Positions 8,426-17,065 of a stretch of 64,000 nt of DNA are shown here, piece after piece (within the stretch, counting starts at the first letter, position 1; each line of letters begins with the position of its first letter). The notes beneath the pieces are model-generated. The model was not told the DNA's origin, ran no database searches, and saw only the letters and a program-made list of their open reading frames with translations. This DNA is from Cohnella abietis (lineage in GTDB: Bacteria; Bacillota; Bacilli; Paenibacillales; Paenibacillaceae). A program made the translations under genes and the position numbers. The stretch is taken from NCBI RefSeq assembly GCF_004295585.1, contig NZ_AP019400.1:897501-961500 (forward strand). The letters run 5' to 3'.

Positions 8426-11400
8426 ATGAAACAAGGCCTCTATGAGCAAGTAATCAACCAACTTACGGCTAATCAACTGACTAACTTAGATACATCCTCA
8501 TTCGAGATCGGCAAAGAAAAGCTTGATGTCGAAGAAGCGCGTAAGCTGCTATCCAACTACATCGGTCTTGTAACTCGTAGAGCCTTGAAGATGGTGCGTG
8601 AGCAGACTAACAATGACGAGGAGCTTATTTTAGCTCAAGTCCAAACCTGTAACGAGATGATATCGACGCTGAAGGGCAGCCTTGGACAGGAAGAGTGCGA
8701 CTTGCTGAAGCTGGACGAGCAGGGCGAAGTACTGACGTATATCTATTCCAAAATCAATCACATTCGCTCCTTCAAGAATGAGAAAATCATTCGTCCGGCG
8801 ACTCCCTTGTCCCAAAGCTCCTTATTCACTGGCTCTCACTCCGAGCCGAATATGCTGCATGAGTTAAAGCACGAGATCGTTACATCCGATAGGATTGATT
8901 TTCTCGTCTCGTTCATCAAGTGGAGCGGTCTTCGCATTCTCATGGAACAGCTAGAAACCTTTACTTCTAATGGAGGTCAACTCCGTGTCATCACGACGAC
9001 GTACATGGAAGCGACCGACTATAAAGCGATCATCGAGCTGAGTAAGCTGCCCAACACTGAAATCAAAATCTCATACGATACAGATCGGACACGACTGCAT
9101 GCGAAAGCGTATGTGTTCAAACGTGATACCGGATTTACTACTGCTTATGTCGGCTCCTCTAACCTGTCTAATCCCGCTCTCACAAGTGGTCTGGAGTGGA
9201 ATCTTAAGGTGACGGAGAAGGACTCTTATGATGTCCTGAAGAAAATCGAGGCGACGTTCGAGAGCTACTGGAACGATCGGGAATTCCGTAGCTTCACACC
9301 GTCCGACACCGAGCACGAACAACTGCTTAAGCAAGCCCTCCTACCGAACAAATCCGGTGCGCAGGGCTCGCTTTATTTTCCGTTCGAGATTACGCCTTAC
9401 GATTACCAGAAAGAAATTCTCGAGAAGCTAGAAGCCCAAAGAACATTATATGGACGTACTAATAATCTAGTCGTTGCCGCTACGGGTGTGGGTAAAACCG
9501 TCGTGTCGGCGTTCGACTACAAGAGATTTGCCGAGAAAAGACCACAAGCGAGACTGCTGTTTGTCGCTCATCGGGAAGAAATTCTGAGACAGAGCCGGGA
9601 TACTTTCCGCTATATCATAAAGGACTTAAACTTCGGCGAGCTACATGTGGGCAGCAACCAAGCACAAGGCTTGGATCATCTGTTCATCAGCATTCAGAGC
9701 TTTAATTCTATGAGGCTTACGGACAACACAACATCTGAGTTCTACGATTTCATCGTTGTGGATGAGTTTCACCACGCAGCAGCTCCTTCCTATCAAAAAC
9801 TGCTCTCCTACTATAAGCCGCAGATTCTGCTAGGACTAACCGCAACGCCGGAACGGATGGACAGCAAAGACGTGCTTGGTTACTTTGGGGATACGATTGC
9901 AGCCGAAATCCGCCTCACGGATGCAATCGACCGGAAGCTACTTAGTCCATTTCAATATTTTGGCGTGACTGACCAAGTCGATCTCTCTCAGGTGAAGTGG
10001 TCGCGACGTGGGTACGATCTTGCTGAGCTCGAAAACTTATACACGAATAATAAAATCCGGGTCATGCAGATCCTGAACAGTATGAAGAAGTACGTTACTG
10101 ATATGGAGCAAGTCAAGGGGCTTGGATTCTGTGTCGGCGTTGATCATGCCATCTATATGGCTAAAGTTTTCGAGGAAGCGGGATTGCCTGCCATTGCGCT
10201 TCATGGTAAATCGAGCGACGATGACCGTAGACAAGCAAAAGCCCGGCTCACGAGTGGCGAGATCAAAATGATCTTCGTAGTGGATCTATATAATGAAGGA
10301 GTCGATATTCCGGCGGTCAATACGATTCTATTCCTACGGCCCACGGAGAGTTTAACGGTATTTCTCCAACAATTAGGGCGTGGCTTGAGGCTTGCAGAAG
10401 GGAAAGAGTGCCTAACCGTGCTTGATTTTATCGGACAAGCCCATCAGGACTACAACTTTCAGGATAAGTACCGAGCATTAATTGGTCACACGAAGCATTC
10501 CGTTCAGCACTATGTTGAGAATGGATTTTCAAGTCTGCCCAGAGGTAGCTTTATTCAATTGGAGAAACAGACAAAAGCATATATCCTTCGTAACCTGAAA
10601 CAAGCGATAACAAATCGTAGAAGCTTGATTCATAAGATCAAATATTTTGAGGGAGATACTGGATTAGATCTCTCGTTAGCAAATTTCGTGCGTTATCATG
10701 GACTAAGCTTGTACGAGTTATATGGTGGAAGAAATGGGAATCGAACATTTAATGGTCTTAAAGAAGAAGCGGGTGTTGCGGAAGCTCGAGAGGGATACTC
10801 ATGGAGTAACTCCGACTTTGTCGCCAAAAGAGTTCCAGCCCTCCTCAACTTGAATTCTCGGAGGCTGATAAAGTTCCTCCTGACTTATCTTGAGAATGGT
10901 GTTCCCCCGCGCTCGGAAGAGGAGCGGCTGATGCTGAATGTTTTTTATTATACTTTTTATCGGTCCGAGCCGGCCAAACATGGATTTGCTGACGTGGATG
11001 GGGCGATTCAAACTACACTTGCCTATCCCGCTTTTCGCGAAGAAGTCATCGAAATCTTGAAGTACAAGCTAACGCATCTCGACTTCGTGGACAGGCCTAA
11101 TGAGTTCCCTTTTACATGCCCACTCGACATCCATTGTAGCTACTCCATGGATCAGATCTTAGCCGCGTTTGGCTACTGGAACGAAGAAAAGGCACCGAGC
11201 TTCCGGGAAGGCGTAAAGTACTTTGAAGATAAAATGACTGACATCTTCTTTATTACCTTAAACAAGTCAGATAAGGATTTCTCGCCCTCTACGCTATACG
11301 AAGACTATGCGATCAATGAGCGATTGTTTCACTGGCAGACGCAGAGCCGGACGTCGGAGGACTCCAAGACGGCGCAGCGATACATTCATCATAAGCAGAT

Positions 11401-11587
11401 GGGATCGCGGATCGCCTTGTTCGTTCGGGAGTATAAAGAAGAGAATAACTATACTTCTCCGTTTGTTTTTCTAGGTGAGGCGGAATATATAAAGCATGAG
11501 GGAAATAAGCCGATGAGCTTCGTCTGGCGATTAAAAGTAGATATGCCTCCAGCGATGGTGCCGGCTGCAAATAAAGTTATCGTGTAG
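8426..11587 (+). CDS. PLD-nuclease / DEAD-box helicase / DUF3427 protein
   Basis: The open frame extends to ATG 8264, overlapping the HNH gene by 119 bases, but MKQGLYEQVI at ATG 8426 with GAGAGGGG upstream is the usual N-terminus of this family, so I place the start there (1053 residues). Domains: phospholipase-D-like nuclease at about 150-270 with HAKAYVF...GSSNLSNPAL (one HKD-type half-site); superfamily-2 helicase with ATGVGKT near 350, DEFHH near 445, TATPER near 471 and QQLGRGLR near 648; DUF3427 in the last 300 residues. Members are predicted ATP-driven DNA translocases with a nuclease domain and are found in defence islands. It is flanked by an HNH restriction gene and a Nudix gene, suggesting one operon. 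Confidence 0.88.
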   Translation: MKQGLYEQVINQLTANQLTNLDTSSFEIGKEKLDVEEARKLLSNYIGLVTRRALKMVREQTNNDEELILAQVQTCNEMISTLKGSLGQEECDLLKLDEQGEVLTYIYSKINHIRSFKNEKIIRPATPLSQSSLFTGSHSEPNMLHELKHEIVTSDRIDFLVSFIKWSGLRILMEQLETFTSNGGQLRVITTTYMEATDYKAIIELSKLPNTEIKISYDTDRTRLHAKAYVFKRDTGFTTAYVGSSNLSNPALTSGLEWNLKVTEKDSYDVLKKIEATFESYWNDREFRSFTPSDTEHEQLLKQALLPNKSGAQGSLYFPFEITPYDYQKEILEKLEAQRTLYGRTNNLVVAATGVGKTVVSAFDYKRFAEKRPQARLLFVAHREEILRQSRDTFRYIIKDLNFGELHVGSNQAQGLDHLFISIQSFNSMRLTDNTTSEFYDFIVVDEFHHAAAPSYQKLLSYYKPQILLGLTATPERMDSKDVLGYFGDTIAAEIRLTDAIDRKLLSPFQYFGVTDQVDLSQVKWSRRGYDLAELENLYTNNKIRVMQILNSMKKYVTDMEQVKGLGFCVGVDHAIYMAKVFEEAGLPAIALHGKSSDDDRRQAKARLTSGEIKMIFVVDLYNEGVDIPAVNTILFLRPTESLTVFLQQLGRGLRLAEGKECLTVLDFIGQAHQDYNFQDKYRALIGHTKHSVQHYVENGFSSLPRGSFIQLEKQTKAYILRNLKQAITNRRSLIHKIKYFEGDTGLDLSLANFVRYHGLSLYELYGGRNGNRTFNGLKEEAGVAEAREGYSWSNSDFVAKRVPALLNLNSRRLIKFLLTYLENGVPPRSEEERLMLNVFYYTFYRSEPAKHGFADVDGAIQTTLAYPAFREEVIEILKYKLTHLDFVDRPNEFPFTCPLDIHCSYSMDQILAAFGYWNEEKAPSFREGVKYFEDKMTDIFFITLNKSDKDFSPSTLYEDYAINERLFHWQTQSRTSEDSKTAQRYIHHKQMGSRIALFVREYKEENNYTSPFVFLGEAEYIKHEGNKPMSFVWRLKVDMPPAMVPAANKVIV

Positions 11588-11599
11588 GAAGTGAGTCGA

Positions 11600-11992
11600 A
11601 TGATTGAAGTGGCAGCGGCCATTATTGAGAACGGACAAGGACGAATATTAATTGCGAGGCGGAAAAAGGGGAAGTCCCAAGAAGGTTTATGGGAATTTCC
11701 CGGAGGGAAGCTGGAGCCTGGCGAGTCGCCGGAAGCGTGCCTCGTTCGAGAGCTGCAAGAGGAAATGGGGATCGAGATCTCGCCTTACTCTTATTTCGGG
11801 GAAAACGAGCATGATTATGGAACGGTTCAGATCAAGCTAATTGCTTATCTGGCTACATATTCACATGGCGAAATAAGGCTAGTCGATCACGACGATTATC
11901 GTTGGTCGAAGCGCGAAGAGCTTCGAGAGTATGAGTGGGCTCCTGCTGATGTTCCTTTTGTGGATTGGCTGATAGACAGAGATCTATCGTAG
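11600..11992 (+). CDS. Nudix hydrolase ((deoxy)nucleoside triphosphate pyrophosphohydrolase, MutT-like)
   Basis: The 130-residue protein is little more than a Nudix fold. The Nudix box is complete: GGKLEPGESPEACLVRELQEEMGIEI supplies the GX5EX7REUXEEXGU metal site. EFPGGKLE and the C-terminal WAPADVPFVDWL match MutT/8-oxo-dGTPase-type proteins that hydrolyse oxidised or non-canonical dNTPs. ATG 11600 is preferred because AGGAAGTGAG lies just upstream; the frame also allows GTG 11591. It begins only 12 bases after the helicase stop, so it is surely co-transcribed. DUF3427 helicases often travel with such a gene. Confidence 0.85.
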   Translation: MIEVAAAIIENGQGRILIARRKKGKSQEGLWEFPGGKLEPGESPEACLVRELQEEMGIEISPYSYFGENEHDYGTVQIKLIAYLATYSHGEIRLVDHDDYRWSKREELREYEWAPADVPFVDWLIDRDLS

Positions 11993-12001
11993 TCCACCAA
12001 T

Positions 12002-12334
12002 CTATTTGAACAAAGCATTCAAAACATTAAACGCTTTTTCAATTTCCGCATCCTCTTTATCCACAAGTAACTCGACAATCTTCCGGATTGTCGAGTTTTT
12101 CTTTTCTATATCTGGAAGTTTCCCGTTATTAAACAACTCGAAGAAATTGACTCCAAGAGCTTCGGAAACTTTTTCTAGACTTTGAAGCGTAACGTTCCTC
12201 TCGCCCCTCTCAAGATCGCCAATGTATGAATGGGAGGTACTAGCTAATTCAGCAAGCTGCTCTTGGGTTAGTCCTTTTGCCTTTCTAATGCTGCCCACTC
12301 GCACACCGATCAACTGATAAATGGATTCTTGCAT
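12002..12334 (-). CDS. XRE-family helix-turn-helix regulator
   Basis: The 110-residue protein starts with an HTH of the Cro/C1 type at about residues 8-62: RVGSIRKAKGLTQEQLAELASTSHSYIGDLERGERNVTLQSLEKVSEALGV. The ERGxRNVTL recognition region resembles controller proteins of restriction-modification systems and SinR-like repressors. The rest is a short helical tail rich in Lys/Glu. The frame can start at TTG 12370, but ATG 12334 with AGGAG upstream is more likely. It converges on the Nudix gene (9 bases between stops) and diverges from the small gene at 12464, so it may control either. Confidence 0.8.
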   Translation of the reverse strand: MQESIYQLIGVRVGSIRKAKGLTQEQLAELASTSHSYIGDLERGERNVTLQSLEKVSEALGVNFFELFNNGKLPDIEKKNSTIRKIVELLVDKEDAEIEKAFNVLNALFK

Positions 12335-12463
12335 ATCATTGTCCACGCTCCTAATAAGAAGTGTAGACAAAACTAGATGATTGGATAACCCTACTATAAG
12401 ATCAATATTAATCTCATTAGGTTAATTTACTATTATTCCGAGGTGAAACAAGGAGTGATATGC

Positions 12464-12634
12464 ATGAACAAATGGATTAGTGAAATTTTAACGAAGAGAT
12501 ACGAAGCATTATCGGAGGAATCCAAGAGTAAGGAGGAGTTGATATCATTAGTTGAACAGGCTAACAATTACGAGAAATTATTGATTGGTGAATTGTCAGA
12601 TGATGGTGTGAAAGTATTGAATACGCCGATCTAA
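12464..12634 (+). CDS. Small hypothetical protein
   Basis: A 56-residue polar, mostly helical protein (MNKWISEILTKRYEALSEES...). ATG 12464 follows AAGGAG with an 8-base spacer; the longer frame from GTG 12443 overlaps that site and is rejected. It is divergently transcribed from the XRE regulator with about 130 bases between them, so it is a candidate target of that regulator. The family is not recognised. Confidence 0.55.
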   Translation: MNKWISEILTKRYEALSEESKSKEELISLVEQANNYEKLLIGELSDDGVKVLNTPI

Positions 12635-12669
12635 AGCAGCATTATAGCCTTAAGTAGCATGTAGATTTC

Positions 12670-12748
12670 AGCAGGGTACTACACCAAGTAGTACCTTTTT
12701 TTGGCATTCACCCATAGAAGTTGGAACTAAGCAAGGAGCGGTGGGCTA
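12670..12748 (+). repeat. Dispersed intergenic repeat with terminator-like hairpin, copy 2
   Basis: GGTACTA (12675-12681) and TAGTACC (12689-12695) form the same 7-bp stem as at 3473, followed by seven T, GGCATTCACC, AAGTTGGAACT and AGCAAGGAGCG. Outside the loop only a handful of bases differ over about 75 positions. Confidence 0.75.
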
Positions 12749-12804
12749 GCTATAATTTGAGGTAGAGGAAGTGTTAAAGGGTCCAAAGTTGAGGAGGAAA
12801 TGAA

Positions 12805-13242
12805 ATGAGTCAAGCGTCGAGGATATGGGCTGATTTGATCATATGGGCAGGGTATATGCAGCTGGGAGTGGTGGTCGGAAGTCTTGCCATTCCCTATCTA
12901 CTTCAATGGCGTCAAGAATTGTCTTCTATTCGGCCGTTGATCAGACAGGTGTTCTGGACGTATGCGGCTTATATTTTATGCACCAATCTGTTTATGGCCA
13001 TTCTGTCTATCTTCCTTGCCCCGAAATTGGTAGATGGTTCAGAGCTGTCTAATGCCATATGCATCTTTATTACGCTTTATTGGGGGGCTCGTATAGGCAT
13101 TCAGTTTTTCTATTTTGACAAAAAAGGACTACCGAGTAGTGGGATTTATCGTTACGGGGAATGGTTGCTTATTCTGTGCTTCGCTTTCTTCACGATCGTA
13201 TATGGCAGAGTGGCGCTTATAAGTATTTGGGGGATGTCATGA
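12805..13242 (+). CDS. Small polytopic membrane protein, partner of MBOAT acyltransferase
   Basis: The 145-residue protein has four hydrophobic segments (about 10-32, 47-70, 82-102 and 118-142). ATG 12805 has GAGGAGG upstream. Its stop overlaps the start of the next gene (ATGA at 13239), so the two are translationally coupled. No characterised family was recognised; by position it should work with the MBOAT-like enzyme, perhaps as a subunit or substrate-handling partner. Confidence 0.7.
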   Translation: MSQASRIWADLIIWAGYMQLGVVVGSLAIPYLLQWRQELSSIRPLIRQVFWTYAAYILCTNLFMAILSIFLAPKLVDGSELSNAICIFITLYWGARIGIQFFYFDKKGLPSSGIYRYGEWLLILCFAFFTIVYGRVALISIWGMS

Positions 13243-14210
13243 TGGCTGCTTCTGTATTGCTTATCGTTATATGTATTCCGGTGCTCGGTTACCGGATTTC
13301 TCAATTACAGTTGCTCGTTGTTAAACGCAGTTTAGTATGGGCAATGGCGCTCTGCTCTATAGTGCTTGCAGATCTAATTATGTTCGCTCAACCCGCGGGG
13401 TTAAGGATGGCAGCTATTATCTGGGTGTTATTATATGCGATGAAATCCGTTGTTTACGTTGAAAGCTCGAGTCGGGATAAGCGGGTGCTGCCCGTAAGTC
13501 ATTGGATTACCTTTCACCTCTGGATTGGAATGAGACCCTATGTATTCGCTAAAAGAAAAAATAAACCGTACGATGATGCCGGCAAATATATTAGGCTTGG
13601 AATTGTTCGATTGATGATTGGTTTGGGGTTGGTGGCTCTATCGTGGCTAGTATGGCAATCGGCTGCTCAATGGAATTGGAATCATCGTTTCAGTCTGATT
13701 GGGACGAGCTGCTTCTTATTAATGGGCTTAAGCTTTGTGGGACATTTTGGCATACTGAATATTTTGGCGGGTATTTGGAGGTATGTCGGATTTGACTGCC
13801 AGCAATTATTCCGCAATCCGATGATGTCGAGAAGCTTGAATGAATTCTGGAGTCGGCGTTGGAATTTAGCTTTTTCGGAAATGACGACTTTGGCCGTATA
13901 CCGTCCGTTGGCGGGTGTTTTCGGTAAAGAAGGGGCGGCGTTCGCATCCTTCCTGTTCTCGGGAATTCTCCATGAGCTGGCAATAACGGTACCCGTTCGG
14001 CAGGGCTATGGAATGCCTTTACTCTATTTTTTTATTCATGGCTGTTGCATTGCAATAGAGCGTATGTTGGATAAAAGAGGACTGTCGGTTTCCAGAATTC
14101 CGTGGATAGGTCGAGCATGGACGATGCTTTGGTTGATTTTTCCGGTCTTCCTCTTGTTTAATCGTTACTTTCTGACAGCTATCGTATGGCCGATTATAGG
14201 AATTTATTAA
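13239..14210 (+). CDS. MBOAT / wax-synthase-like membrane acyltransferase
   Basis: The 323-residue protein has about eight membrane segments. NEFWSRRWN (near 205-215) and FLFSGILHELAITVPVR (near 235-255) are the conserved core of the wax-synthase-type MBOAT domain, where the Asn/Trp-rich motif and the intramembrane His are catalytic. Such enzymes move an acyl chain from acyl-CoA to an alcohol or a lipid. The frame can be extended to 13161, but ATG 13239 overlaps the upstream stop (ATGA) and has GGGGGATG before it. The acceptor is unknown; in a Gram-positive host a lipid or cell-wall alcohol is plausible. Confidence 0.82.
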   Translation: MMAASVLLIVICIPVLGYRISQLQLLVVKRSLVWAMALCSIVLADLIMFAQPAGLRMAAIIWVLLYAMKSVVYVESSSRDKRVLPVSHWITFHLWIGMRPYVFAKRKNKPYDDAGKYIRLGIVRLMIGLGLVALSWLVWQSAAQWNWNHRFSLIGTSCFLLMGLSFVGHFGILNILAGIWRYVGFDCQQLFRNPMMSRSLNEFWSRRWNLAFSEMTTLAVYRPLAGVFGKEGAAFASFLFSGILHELAITVPVRQGYGMPLLYFFIHGCCIAIERMLDKRGLSVSRIPWIGRAWTMLWLIFPVFLLFNRYFLTAIVWPIIGIY

Positions 14211-14224
14211 ATTTTAGTTGGGAT

Positions 14225-14246
14225 GAATGCTATTATGGGACAAGTA
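14225..14246 (+). repeat. Partial copy of the dispersed repeat (upstream part only)
   Basis: GAATGCTATTATGGGACAAG differs at only two positions from the same stretch at 3450-3471. The hairpin and downstream part are absent here; the histidine phosphatase gene begins 36 bases later. Confidence 0.5.
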
Positions 14247-14281
14247 AGATGTTGAGCTTTAAGAAAGAAAGGTGAAGGACA

Positions 14282-14815
14282 TTGAAAATCGGTTTGGTTA
14301 GACATTTTAAGGTGATGAAAGATTACCCTAAGGGGAAACGATATAGCGCAAGTGACGTGACGCAATGGTTTCAAGAATACGATCTCGCTGAGATCGAAGA
14401 GGGAAGCACCGACTTATGCGGGATTGAGTGGAATCAATGTCTCGTAAGTGATATGACGAGAGCAAGAATAACTGCGGAGAAAATATTCGAGGGAACCATA
14501 CTCGTAAAAGCCGATCTAAGGGAAATTCCTGCACCTAAGTTTACTACGAAGCTTAAGCTGCCGTTCTTAGGGTGGCTAATATTAATACGGCTCTCCGTAC
14601 TAATGAATCGTCAGACCCGTCAGGATATCAAAATTGCGAAGGAGCGCATCAATAAGGTACTCGATGAGGCGGTCGCATCTGACTTAGAAAATGTACTGAT
14701 CGTAAGTCATGCAGCATTAATGATGTACATGAGCAGAGAGCTAATCAAGCGAGGCTTCCACGGCCCTAAGCTCGGATACCCAACTAACGGGAAGCTTTAT
14801 GTTTTTGAGGGGTAG
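14282..14815 (+). CDS. Histidine phosphatase family protein
   Basis: The 177-residue protein has the phosphoglycerate-mutase-like fold pattern: GLVRHFKV at residues 4-11 holds the catalytic His (RHF instead of the usual RHG), SDMTRARITAE near 58-68 gives the second Arg, and VSHAALM near 143 gives the second His. The Gly-to-Phe change next to the catalytic His is common in divergent members. TTG 14282 follows AAGGTGAAGG. The phosphoester substrate cannot be deduced. Confidence 0.78.
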   Translation: MKIGLVRHFKVMKDYPKGKRYSASDVTQWFQEYDLAEIEEGSTDLCGIEWNQCLVSDMTRARITAEKIFEGTILVKADLREIPAPKFTTKLKLPFLGWLILIRLSVLMNRQTRQDIKIAKERINKVLDEAVASDLENVLIVSHAALMMYMSRELIKRGFHGPKLGYPTNGKLYVFEG

Positions 14816-14822
14816 GGGATAG

Positions 14823-14852
14823 AAATCCCTATCATTATGAAGGGTTTTTTTT
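14823..14852 (+). terminator. Probable Rho-independent terminator
   Basis: AAATCCCT pairs with AGGGTTT (one bulge) around a 10-nt loop and runs into eight T. Confidence 0.55.
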
Positions 14853-14957
14853 GACTTTAATATAGCAGGAAATAAACTAACTAAGATCGAACTTATAATC
14901 CAGATAGCCAACAAAACCAAAGCACTACATAATCAACCCAACCCAAGGTGGTCCAAA

Positions 14958-16211
14958 ATGAAAAAGTACCTCACAAAAGTACTCCTACTTAGCTTAACGC
15001 TAGTTTTCTGCATCGCGGCATCAAATGCTAACATGAATGTGACTAAAGACTTGCCCCTGCTGGACGATCGGGGAGGTAATTGGGTTCTTAAGAATGCCAA
15101 AGAATTTGACCTCAAATGGTCTATACAAGACGATAGTCCTTACCAAAAGTTTGAATTAGACAAGGGACCGAATGGGCTGGTATACGTTCAAAGCTTCAAT
15201 CATCTCTCTGCGATTGACTCGAGCACAGGAGAGACAGTGTGGAAGAAGAGCTCGGAATGGAAGGGATCAAATCAGAATGAAGTCGGGCTTGATGGTAGCG
15301 TGTATAAATTTGACTACGGGAATAGCAAGAAAATAAATAGTAAAACGATCCAATTAAATATAACTCGCTATAGCTCTGAGGGAGTAGTTACAACCTTCAA
15401 GAATATTAAAGCAAGTTCGCCGAATGGGGTTCAGTGGTCTCACTATTCCCAAACGATCCATGCAGCCAACTCCAATGGCGATTTCACTATTCTTACGGAC
15501 AAAGGACTGCTTTCCTTGAAGCCGAACGGCTCTAAGAAATGGTTGCTAAGTAGCCTAAATACGGTCAAGGGTAAGCTGAATCTAATGGACTTGAAGGATA
15601 TATACGCAGATAACAAAGGGAATATTGTGATTAAGTTTGAGAAAGAGCTCGCTTCTATTAATGCGGATGGTAAGGTGAATTGGGTACGCCCTTACAAGCT
15701 TAACAATAATAAGGGAGTCTATTCTATAACGCAAAACGGTTACTTTCTTGAGGTCATCCATGAAGTAAACTCTCAAGCTTATACTCCGAAATTATACAGC
15801 ATCACGAGTAAAGGATTAATTGCCGTGAAGGATGTTTCTGTCATTAACAAGGAGCTTAACAACTCGGACAAGAACGGCGGATTGTATCAGTTAGAAGACA
15901 ATACGAATGAGCTCACAAATCTAGATTATTTTAAGGGAAATGCCAAATGGGTATATGGTCTAACGAAGTCGGAGAAGCAGGGCGGACATGAATTGTATAA
16001 CGGTTCTCTGACTACAGACTCTCAGGGGAATGCCTATTTCGGAAGTAATGTAGGTACCGTCTATTCTTTAGATAACAAAGGCAAACCAAGATTCACTATT
16101 AAGATGAGAAACGGGATCATTGCCTTTCCCGACATTGTAGCTATTAGCGATAAGTTAATTGTAGTAACCGTTAATAATCAAATTGCTTGCATTGAGAAAA
16201 TAGGGAAATAG
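14958..16211 (+). CDS. Secreted PQQ-like beta-propeller repeat protein
   Basis: The 417-residue protein has an N-terminal signal peptide (KKYLTKVLLLSLTLVFCIAASNA). The mature part shows repeated propeller-blade patterns such as LVYVQSFNHLSAIDSSTGETVWKK near 80 and AYFGSNVGTVYSLDNKGKPRF near 375, typical of PQQ-like/YncE-like seven- or eight-bladed propellers. No quinone-cofactor residues are evident, so it is more likely a surface binding protein than a dehydrogenase. ATG 14958 follows AAGGTGG. It is flanked by terminators and probably transcribed alone. Confidence 0.78.
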   Translation: MKKYLTKVLLLSLTLVFCIAASNANMNVTKDLPLLDDRGGNWVLKNAKEFDLKWSIQDDSPYQKFELDKGPNGLVYVQSFNHLSAIDSSTGETVWKKSSEWKGSNQNEVGLDGSVYKFDYGNSKKINSKTIQLNITRYSSEGVVTTFKNIKASSPNGVQWSHYSQTIHAANSNGDFTILTDKGLLSLKPNGSKKWLLSSLNTVKGKLNLMDLKDIYADNKGNIVIKFEKELASINADGKVNWVRPYKLNNNKGVYSITQNGYFLEVIHEVNSQAYTPKLYSITSKGLIAVKDVSVINKELNNSDKNGGLYQLEDNTNELTNLDYFKGNAKWVYGLTKSEKQGGHELYNGSLTTDSQGNAYFGSNVGTVYSLDNKGKPRFTIKMRNGIIAFPDIVAISDKLIVVTVNNQIACIEKIGK

Positions 16212-16268
16212 CAGGTGGAAATCGAGCTCGGTTTGCAGATGAAAGGTTATTTAGTTAAGAGGATAGAA

Positions 16269-16308
16269 ATGGCCGCTTCTCGGTATTAACCGGAAGCGGC
16301 CATTTTTC
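16269..16308. terminator. Bidirectional Rho-independent terminator
   Basis: ATGGCCGCTTC and GAAGCGGCCAT form an 11-bp perfect stem; T-rich sequence follows on the plus strand and TTTC on the minus strand. It separates the convergent propeller and CBM9-like genes. Confidence 0.8.
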
Positions 16309-16328
16309 TATATGAGGCGTAAAGGATA

Positions 16329-16976
16329 TTAAGATGACGCACCAAATATGATTTGTCCAAAATCGGAGCTGCGATGGAAATCAGGTGTCTCAGACGTTAC
16401 GAGATTCCAGCTGAGGTAATGGGGAGCAGGCGTGTCATCACCACATTTGTAGAAATTCCCACTCATAACGGCCCCGGATACCGCTTCAAAATCAGGAAAG
16501 AGGCTGCTAATAAATGTGAAAGGAATACGGAACTCCAACTCCCAATAGCGCCTGCCAAATTCCGAATCTGTTAATCCGGTTGCTGGTTTAATCTGAAATA
16601 TTTCGGTAGTCATGTCGGCTACTTGAGTAAGATCATTTCTTCCGGTCCCAAGACCAAGCAGTAGCGTGCCTGCTGCATTTAATTCAAAGTTTAGATAGCG
16701 CTGATCGAGAGCGGGAACCGGTTGGAAGAAAAACTCCACGCAGCTGTCCCTGCACACGGGATCATTCGACTTAAAATACGTTATGGTAGGGTCATCCTCG
16801 TACGTCTGGAATTGGATATGAAGTGAATCGCTAGAGTAATAGATACGAGCCTTTACTTCAGGCTTGTAATCATTGTCCGGCCATAGGTGATGATCAAGAA
16901 TAAGCGGATCGATTGTGCTCCAGATAGCTGCACTGTCATCATTTGAGTGCTTTATGACGATACTATTTTTTTTCAT
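16329..16976 (-). CDS. Carbohydrate-binding family 9-like protein
   Basis: The 215-residue protein has no signal peptide. Its core follows the CBM9-like (DOMON-type) pattern: KARIYYSSDSLHIQFQTYEDDP, then DSCVEFFFQP and YLNFELNAAGTLLLG, and a late ELEFRIPFTFI strand. Such stand-alone proteins in Paenibacillus sit beside glycosidases and bind sugars. It lies 89 bases downstream of the AraC regulator on the same strand and may be co-transcribed with it. ATG 16976 has GGGGGTAA upstream. Confidence 0.82.
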   Translation of the reverse strand: MKKNSIVIKHSNDDSAAIWSTIDPLILDHHLWPDNDYKPEVKARIYYSSDSLHIQFQTYEDDPTITYFKSNDPVCRDSCVEFFFQPVPALDQRYLNFELNAAGTLLLGLGTGRNDLTQVADMTTEIFQIKPATGLTDSEFGRRYWELEFRIPFTFISSLFPDFEAVSGAVMSGNFYKCGDDTPAPHYLSWNLVTSETPDFHRSSDFGQIIFGASS

Positions 16977-17065
16977 TTCTGTTGGTTACCCCCATGAGTA
17001 GAGTTACTTTAAAACAGTATCACAAACATATCCCGATTTCCATCTATAACCAGGTAAGCTGCACA

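Noticed and set aside
13161..13238. N-terminal extension of the MBOAT gene
   Set aside because: It overlaps the upstream gene; ATG 13239 gives the typical ATGA coupling.
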